Notes under the pieces: generated by a model
What the model was told of the DNA's origin: nothing
Database searches by the model: none
Seen by the model: the letters and a program-made list of their open reading frames with translations, nothing else
Shown here: in pieces, positions 13,587 through 18,449 of the stretch
Layout of the letters: each line of letters opens with the position of its first letter
Numbering within the stretch: position 1 is the first letter of the stretch
Source: JAHJGG01 sp041658785
GTDB lineage: Bacteria > Patescibacteriota > Patescibacteriia > Magasanikbacterales > UBA922
Direction of reading: 5' to 3'
Assembly: GCA_041658785.1 (NCBI GenBank)
Contig: JBAZZL010000023.1
Location: 1 to 18,449 of the forward strand
Length of the DNA stretch: 18,449 bases
Position numbers and translations under genes: made by a program

Positions 13587-15020
13587 ATGAACCCGATCAA
13601 TTTAGCCAATTTTTTCACCAAACACCAGCCCCGGGCGTATGTGAACGCCAGCGTTCGGTTTCATCATGAATTTACCATGGAACAGCGTCTGGCCGCGGCC
13701 GAACGGGCGGGATGGAATGTTTTTCAATTTCCCTCGGAAATGTTAAAAGGAGGGGATCTGCTCTCCGATTCCGGCACGACCACGCTTACGGCCGAGCAGA
13801 TGGCCGCGATGATGCTGGGAGACGAGGCGTACGGCAGCAATTATGGTTATTTTAAATTATTGGAAGCGTTTGAAGAGGTCTGGGGAATCAAGGTAGAAAA
13901 TTGCGAGATTTACTTATTTCATCAGGGCCGGGCCGCGGAACACGCCCTCTTTACGCCGATCGGCCGGCTGGGCTCGTCGCTGAAAATTCCCAGCAACGGC
14001 CATTTTGACACTACCCGCGCCAACATTGAAAGCAATGGTATCGTGGCGATTGATTGTTTTTCCGAAGAATTACATAAGCCGGGATACGCGCCTTTCAAAG
14101 GAAACATGAATATAAAAAAATTAGAGGACCTGCTGGCTCAAGACGCGGACGGCGTCCCGCTGGTCTACCTGACGTTGACTAATAACAGCGGCGGCGGCCA
14201 GCCAGTGTCGCTCGCGAACATGAAAGCAGTAAGAAAATTATGCGACCAATATAATAAATCGTTGTTTTTTGACACCTGCCGGTTCGCGGAGAATAGTTAT
14301 TTCATCAAAACACGGGAAGAGGAATACAAAAACAAAACCATCGCTGAAATTACGCGGGAGGTTTTTGCTTTGTGCGACGGGTTTACCATTTCTCTAAAAA
14401 AAGACGGGCTGGCCAACATGGGCGGCGTCTTGGTATTGAAAAAAGACAGTCCGCTTTTGCGCGCACACCAAGAGATCGCGAACGATATCCGCGACCATCA
14501 GATTCTTATCGAAGGACATCCCACTTACGGCGGTCTGACCGGGCGGGACATTATGACGATTGGCGAGGGTTTGAGAACCGTGATTACCGAAGCGTATCTG
14601 GAAAGCCGCGTGGGGCAGGTGCGCGCGTTTGGCGATTATTTCAAAGAGCTGGGTATCCCAGTTTTGGAGCCATTTGGCGGACACTCGATTTATATTGACA
14701 CGGACCGATTTTTTGCCGATACAAAATTGAAACGAGAGGACTATGGCGGGATCTCATTAACGGGACTATTACTGCTGAAGGGCGTGCGGCTCTGCGAGCT
14801 GGGGGCTTTTGCTTTTGGCGAAAGTCATCCTTATAATTTCGTCCGCTGCGCCGTGCCGCGCAATAAATACGAAATTCAGGATTTATATTACGTCGCCGAC
14901 TGCGTCAAGGGAATTTATGACCAAAGAGATCAGATGCCGAAAGCGGTTCCGGTTTACGGCAAGGACCTGACTTTGAGGCATTTTAAGGCGAGGTTTGAAT
15001 TCATTGATTACACTGATTAA
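13587..15020 (+). CDS. tnaA: Tryptophanase (tryptophan indole-lyase)
   Basis: 477 residues, like E. coli TnaA. This PLP enzyme converts tryptophan to indole, pyruvate and ammonia. Visible sites: LLSDSGTTTLT (58-68), GDEAY with the active Tyr (82), HQGRAAEH (112-119), HFDTT (139-143), NNSGGGQPVSLAN (199-211), FFDTCRFAEN with the PLP-nitrogen Asp (229), SLKKDG with the Schiff-base Lys (272), MGGVLVL, and GHPTYGGLTGRD (310-321). Discrimination from tyrosine phenol-lyase: Asp141 (E. coli Asp137; Thr in the phenol-lyase), His465 in LRHF (E. coli His463), and Leu instead of the phenol-lyase Arg in RLCELGA all favour tryptophanase. No TnaC-type leader peptide or tryptophan permease gene is present, and the promoter is immediately upstream. 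The final codons run into an AT-rich repeat tract. Confidence 0.9.
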   Translation: MNPINLANFFTKHQPRAYVNASVRFHHEFTMEQRLAAAERAGWNVFQFPSEMLKGGDLLSDSGTTTLTAEQMAAMMLGDEAYGSNYGYFKLLEAFEEVWGIKVENCEIYLFHQGRAAEHALFTPIGRLGSSLKIPSNGHFDTTRANIESNGIVAIDCFSEELHKPGYAPFKGNMNIKKLEDLLAQDADGVPLVYLTLTNNSGGGQPVSLANMKAVRKLCDQYNKSLFFDTCRFAENSYFIKTREEEYKNKTIAEITREVFALCDGFTISLKKDGLANMGGVLVLKKDSPLLRAHQEIANDIRDHQILIEGHPTYGGLTGRDIMTIGEGLRTVITEAYLESRVGQVRAFGDYFKELGIPVLEPFGGHSIYIDTDRFFADTKLKREDYGGISLTGLLLLKGVRLCELGAFAFGESHPYNFVRCAVPRNKYEIQDLYYVADCVKGIYDQRDQMPKAVPVYGKDLTLRHFKARFEFIDYTD

Positions 15021-15087
15021 AATGGATTAAAACTGATATGACGGCCCCGCGGTTTTGCGGTTAGGCAAGTTAATTGAATTTTATTTT

Positions 15088-15363
15088 GTGAAACGTTTAA
15101 ATTTGAAAATTCACGGACGGGTGCTAGGAGTGTTTTTTCGCCAAACCACGGAAACAAAAGCACGGGGTTTAGGTTTGGTTGGCTGGGTAAAAAACGCGCC
15201 GGATGGGACGGTGGAGGTTGTCGCGGAGGGAGAAGAGGGTGCTTTGAAGAAACTGCTGGAGTTTTGCGAGAAAGGGACGGAGTTTTCTTCCGTTACTAAG
15301 GTAGAGGAAAAGTGGGCAGAGGTTGGTGGGGTTAGTTTGGGGAGGTTTGAGATATGTTATTAA
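15088..15363 (+). CDS. acyP: Acylphosphatase
   Basis: From the GTG at 15088 the protein is 91 residues, the standard acylphosphatase length. A TTG at 15055 would add 11 residues ahead of the first beta strand and is less likely. The family signature is clear: LKIHGRVLGVFFRQTTETKA (6-25), with the phosphate-binding Arg in GVFFRQ (18), and GLVGWVKNAPDGTVEVVAEG (29-48), with the catalytic Asn (36). It hydrolyses carboxyl-phosphate bonds such as acetyl phosphate or 1,3-bisphosphoglycerate. It follows the tryptophanase gene by 67 nt and may be read from the same promoter. Start codon choice is the only weak point. Confidence 0.92.
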   Translation: MKRLNLKIHGRVLGVFFRQTTETKARGLGLVGWVKNAPDGTVEVVAEGEEGALKKLLEFCEKGTEFSSVTKVEEKWAEVGGVSLGRFEICY

Positions 15364-15448
15364 ATTCACCTAATTCACCTAATTTCTAATTCACCTAATA
15401 AAATTACCAATGTCCAATTTATAATTTGAGAGCGTTGAATAATTCAAA

Positions 15449-15486
15449 TGTCATTCCCGTCCGCCAGCTGGCGGACGGGAATGACA
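15449..15486. repeat. 38-bp perfect palindrome
   Basis: Starts TGTCATTCCCGTCCGCCAG and continues as its exact reverse complement, centred between 15467 and 15468 on CAG|CTG. There is no loop, so it would extrude as a cruciform or form a long hairpin in RNA. It shares the TCCGCC/GGCGGA core and GTCA ends with the hairpin at 7881-7916. Confidence 0.95.
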
Positions 15487-15603
15487 GTTTACGCCTATTT
15501 CGTAATTCAAAGAAAATATCAATTATTCAACGGTCTAAATTTTTGAATTTGACATTTTATTAGGTGAATTAGGTGAATTAGGTGAATTAGGTGAATTAGA
15601 CAA

Positions 15604-15612
15604 TTAGGTGAA
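15604..15612 (+). promoter_or_regulatory. Shine-Dalgarno site supplied by the last repeat copy
   Basis: AGGTGA (15606-15611) lies 6 nt before the ATG at 15618, a good SD by sequence and spacing, and it is the core of the fifth TTAGGTGAA copy. Most other genes here lack an SD, so this is unusual and fixes the start. Confidence 0.65.
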
Positions 15613-15617
15613 TTATT

Positions 15618-17117
15618 ATGATCACCGATTACCAGCGGTATAGAATTTACGAAATTCTCCCCGGTCTAACCATTTGGGCCAGTTTGATTTTGGCTATCGT
15701 TCTGTCATTCGTAAAACCGCTTTGGATGATTTATTTTATTATTTTGTTTGATATTTATTGGGTGTTGAAGGTGATGAATTTTTCGTTTTATTTGATTGTG
15801 GCATGGTTAAGATTTAGGACAGTGAGGAGGATAGATTGGAAAGATAAATTGAGACGCGAGATTGCAGATTATCAAAATAAGAAGCATGTTGTTTTTTTAA
15901 CTGTTTTCAATGAGGAGTGGAGCGTGGTAAAAACCGCAGTGCAAAGCGTATGCGATTCGGCATATGATAAAGAAAAGTTTACGATTGTAATAGCGGGAGA
16001 AGAGATGCTAAAAGAACATTGTGAAATGATTTTTGAAAAAATAAAAGCCGAATTTTCAGGTTGTTTCGCTGATGTAATTTTTTTTCTGCATCCAAAGAAA
16101 GCGCCGGAGGAAATTGCCGGCAAAGGATCCAATCTAAATTATGCGGAAAGAAAGGTCAAAAAGTATGTTGATGAGAGGGGCTGGGATTACAAAGAAATTA
16201 TTGTCACGGTGTTTGATATTGATACAGTTTGCCATTCGCAATATTTTGCTTACCTCACTTATCTTTATTGCACCCATCCCAATCCCACGCGCAGCTCTTA
16301 CCAGCCGATCGCGCTTTACAACAACAATATGTGGGAGTCGCAAGCCGCGCTTCGAGTAATGGCTTTCGGCACTACTTTTTGGATGATGACATCTCTCGCC
16401 CGGCAGGATTCTCTGGTGACTTTTTCTTCTCATTCAATGAGTTTTCAAGCATTGGTTGACGCTGGATTCCATGAAAAAAGAATCGTCAGCGAGGATTCGC
16501 GTATTTTCTATCAATGCTTTCTGGCGTATAATGGAGAATATGAGGTAACGCCGATGTATATTCCGGTGTCAATGGATACTGTCCGCGACGACAAATTGTG
16601 GAAGAGTCTGAAGAATTTGTATCTTCAGCAAAGAAGATGGGCATGGGGAGTGGAACATATCCCGTATTTGTTATGGGAGTTTAGAAAAAAGGGCAGGTTG
16701 ATTCCTTGGTGGAAAAAAGCGAAATGGATTTTTGTTGAATGGGAGGGGAAGTGGTCGTGGGCATTGGTGGCGCTGATTATCACAATTTTAGGGCGTCTGC
16801 CGCTGTGGCTAGCCACAGAGTCTGTCCGTCAAAGCGCTTTATTTTTTAACGCCCCGCATGTTCTGGAAAATCTGATGATTATGGCAATGTCTGGCTTGCT
16901 TCTTTCCGCAATTTTGAGCATTCCACTCTTGCCCAAGCGGCCTGAATCTCACCCGGTGCATCGTTATTTTATTATGGTTTTGCAATGGGCGATGCTGCCT
17001 TTCACAATGATTTTTGTAGGAGCAATTCCAGCGATTGACGCGGTAACTCGTCTTATGCTGGGAAAGTATTTGGGATTTAATATTTCGCAGAAGAAGAGAA
17101 CAAGCAGTAAATTGTAA
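15618..17117 (+). CDS. Membrane-bound family 2 glycosyltransferase (cellulose-synthase-like)
   Basis: 499 residues. Two N-terminal membrane helices (about 15-33 and 36-66) precede a GT-A catalytic domain: VVFLTVFNEEWSVV (91-104), the metal-binding FDIDT (199-203, DxD), the acceptor-site SEDSRIFYQ (291-299), and LYLQQRRWAWG (334-344) carrying the QxxRW motif of processive enzymes. Three to four C-terminal helices (about 380-397, 415-437, 447-474) follow. Such enzymes polymerise or transfer sugars at the membrane for exopolysaccharide or cell-surface glycans. The following DUF4012 gene, 26 nt downstream, is a frequent partner in surface polysaccharide loci. An SD embedded in the upstream repeat fixes the start. 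Its last codons lie in a short repeat tract. The sugar is unknown. Confidence 0.9.
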   Translation: MITDYQRYRIYEILPGLTIWASLILAIVLSFVKPLWMIYFIILFDIYWVLKVMNFSFYLIVAWLRFRTVRRIDWKDKLRREIADYQNKKHVVFLTVFNEEWSVVKTAVQSVCDSAYDKEKFTIVIAGEEMLKEHCEMIFEKIKAEFSGCFADVIFFLHPKKAPEEIAGKGSNLNYAERKVKKYVDERGWDYKEIIVTVFDIDTVCHSQYFAYLTYLYCTHPNPTRSSYQPIALYNNNMWESQAALRVMAFGTTFWMMTSLARQDSLVTFSSHSMSFQALVDAGFHEKRIVSEDSRIFYQCFLAYNGEYEVTPMYIPVSMDTVRDDKLWKSLKNLYLQQRRWAWGVEHIPYLLWEFRKKGRLIPWWKKAKWIFVEWEGKWSWALVALIITILGRLPLWLATESVRQSALFFNAPHVLENLMIMAMSGLLLSAILSIPLLPKRPESHPVHRYFIMVLQWAMLPFTMIFVGAIPAIDAVTRLMLGKYLGFNISQKKRTSSKL

Positions 17118-17140
17118 GCAGTAAGTTGTAAAGTTGTAAG
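17102..17140 (+). repeat. Short imperfect tandem repeat between genes
   Basis: AAGCAGTAA occurs at 17102-17110 and 17116-17124, then AGTTGTAA twice. It covers the last residues of the glycosyltransferase and the spacer before the next gene. Confidence 0.7.
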
Positions 17141-17143
17141 TTT

Positions 17144-18449
17144 ATGATTTTGTTTAATAAAAAAAAGAAAAGACTCTGGCCATATTTTATTTTGGTATTT
17201 TTTCTTTTACTAATAGCCGCTGGATTTTGGACTTATAGATGGCTCATCAATCTGGATCCGATAGAGATATGGAACAATCAGACAGTGCGGAATTATATTG
17301 ATAAAAACATTATGGGAGAAGAAAAAAAGCTGGTGGATTTATTGCCAGATTTGCTTGGTCTGAATGAACCAAAGAATTATTTATTATTATTTTTAAATAA
17401 TACTGAACTGCGCCCCGGAGGCGGATTTATCGGCTCTTATGCGGTAGTGAACGTAAATAAAGGAGCAGTGGAGATTTTGAAAGTGGAAGGCACTGAAATT
17501 TTGGATAGAAACACACCGGCTGATTGGCAGCCAGCCGCGCCTAGCGTTCTCACGGATCATCTGGGCGTGGACAAATGGTATTTTCGCGACAGCAACTGGT
17601 CGCCTGATTTTATGGAAAGCAGTAAAAAAGGTTTAGAATTTTATCAAGGAGAGAGGGGTTTGTCGGCAGATAAAATAGATTTGGTGGCAGGGGTTACACC
17701 AACTGTTTTAGAAAAAATTATGGAAATTATCGGGCCAGTAACGATTGACGGCATTACTTTCACGGCAGAAGATGTGACAGAGAAATTGGAATACGAAGTA
17801 GAGTATGGATTTGTTGATAAGGATCTGAGCCCTAAAGAGCGCAAACAGATTATGGAGCCTTTTGCCAAGATGGTGTCTGCCAAAATTAAGCAAACCATGC
17901 TAACCAATTTAAATCAGTACGTTGATCTTGCCAGCGATTTAATTGAAGAGAAACAGATTATGTTTTATTCTCCGCAAGCGGATTTGCAAAAAAAATTAAG
18001 CGAATTAAATTTGACCGGCGAAGTTTCACCGGCAGTCGGAGACTATCTGATGTGGGTAGACGCGAATTTGGCGGCATTAAAAACCGATTTAGCGATAGAC
18101 CGCACTCTTTCTTATTCTTTTTTCAAGAACGAAGAAGGAAAGCTGGTTGCCCGCGCCAGCATGAATTATCAGCATCAAGGAAAATTTGATTGGCGAACGA
18201 CCCGTTATAGAACTTACGCCCGCGTTTTTGTTCTCGAAGGATCAGAGTTGATAAGCGTGGAAGGGGCAGTGAAGAATGATCAGAGCAAATTACCAGGCAC
18301 AGTGGATATGGGTACGGATTTGGATCGGCAATGGTTCGGCGCTTTTATTGCCATTGAGCCGGGAGAGACTGGCGTCCTGACATTTACCTATCTTTTGCCA
18401 GAGTCAATTTCCAAACAGATTGAAGATGGTTTGTATACATTATTTGTTC
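17144..18449 (+). CDS. DUF4012 domain membrane protein, 3' partial
   Basis: The frame is open to the window end (435 codons, no stop). A basic N-terminus and one membrane helix (about 12-33, WPYFILVFFLLLIAAGFWTY) anchor a large outer domain. NYLLLFLNNTELRPGGGFIG (78-97) is the defining motif of DUF4012 proteins, followed by strand-helix alternation and KIDLVAGVTPTVLEKIM. The C-terminal half (about 330 onward) is strand-rich. DUF4012 proteins occur in Actinobacteria and candidate phyla, usually in exopolysaccharide or surface-glycan loci, with unknown biochemical function; here the gene follows a GT2 glycosyltransferase by 26 nt, fitting that context. No SD is evident. Full-length relatives are often about 600 residues, so perhaps a third is missing. 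Confidence 0.88.
   Translation, partial: MILFNKKKKRLWPYFILVFFLLLIAAGFWTYRWLINLDPIEIWNNQTVRNYIDKNIMGEEKKLVDLLPDLLGLNEPKNYLLLFLNNTELRPGGGFIGSYAVVNVNKGAVEILKVEGTEILDRNTPADWQPAAPSVLTDHLGVDKWYFRDSNWSPDFMESSKKGLEFYQGERGLSADKIDLVAGVTPTVLEKIMEIIGPVTIDGITFTAEDVTEKLEYEVEYGFVDKDLSPKERKQIMEPFAKMVSAKIKQTMLTNLNQYVDLASDLIEEKQIMFYSPQADLQKKLSELNLTGEVSPAVGDYLMWVDANLAALKTDLAIDRTLSYSFFKNEEGKLVARASMNYQHQGKFDWRTTRYRTYARVFVLEGSELISVEGAVKNDQSKLPGTVDMGTDLDRQWFGAFIAIEPGETGVLTFTYLLPESISKQIEDGLYTLFV

Larger units (their letters stand above)
15365..15612. repeat. Nested inverted-repeat region with SD-like and anti-SD-like 9-mers
   Basis: The left side has TTCACCTAA at 15365, 15374 and 15390. The right side has the complement TTAGGTGAA as four head-to-tail copies (15560-15595) and once more at 15604-15612. 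Inside these is a perfect 11-bp pair GTTGAATAATT (15434-15444) and AATTATTCAAC (15521-15531), and at the centre a 38-bp perfect palindrome. The whole region between acylphosphatase and glycosyltransferase is thus a three-level nested palindrome and contains no gene. Confidence 0.9.

Noticed and set aside
15055..15087. TTG start at 15055 for acylphosphatase
   Set aside because: The extra residues precede the first beta strand of the family and the GTG at 15088 gives the standard length.
15560..15612. CRISPR or telomere-like array
   Set aside because: The 9-mers are head to tail with no spacers, and their inverted copies on the other side fit a palindrome instead.

Overview
The window most resembles a chromosome segment of a Candidate Phyla Radiation (Patescibacteria) bacterium. 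The pointers are moderate GC with Lys/Ile/Asn-rich proteins, compact genes mostly without Shine-Dalgarno (SD) sites, many short palindromic intergenic repeats, and a DUF4012 protein next to a membrane glycosyltransferase. TGA behaves as an ordinary stop, which argues against the recoded Gracilibacteria/Absconditabacteria lineages. This assignment is an inference; no rRNA or other phylogenetic marker except UvrA and TsaE is present.

Left part (1-3198, all +): the 3' part of a gene with near-identical 39-residue helical repeats that resemble mTERF motifs. A textbook sigma70-type promoter then drives a winged-helix AbiEi-like regulator and an AbiEii/MNT-like nucleotidyltransferase, a likely type IV toxin-antitoxin pair. 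tsaE (t6A tRNA modification) follows 9 nt later, then two small unknown genes.

Middle-left (3189-7767): a minus-strand unit of uvrA followed 7 nt later by a soluble Hanks-type Ser/Thr kinase with a degenerate glycine loop. uvrA carries an in-frame palindromic repeat insertion. A promoter for uvrA and a divergent promoter for a small anchored extracellular protein lie back to back.

Middle (7768-10460) is an accessory region. It holds a 150-bp MITE-like element, an 83-residue protein of unknown role, a transposase remnant, a very short promoter-hairpin-hairpin-terminator unit that runs tail-to-tail into a MazF/PemK toxin gene, two anchored proteins of unknown function, and further palindromic repeats.

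Right part (10469-18449, all +): two tandem MacB/FtsX-type ABC permeases with no ATPase gene beside them, a decayed DUF3800 gene, a tryptophanase whose promoter predicts an almost leaderless mRNA, an acylphosphatase, and a strikingly nested inverted-repeat region. The arms of that region are SD-like and anti-SD-like 9-mers placed immediately before a membrane GT2 glycosyltransferase. A DUF4012 protein follows and is cut by the window end.

The most notable observations are the SD/anti-SD repeat leader of the glycosyltransferase, the repeat domesticated inside UvrA, the minimal RNA unit opposing mazF, and tryptophanase in what looks like a reduced genome.
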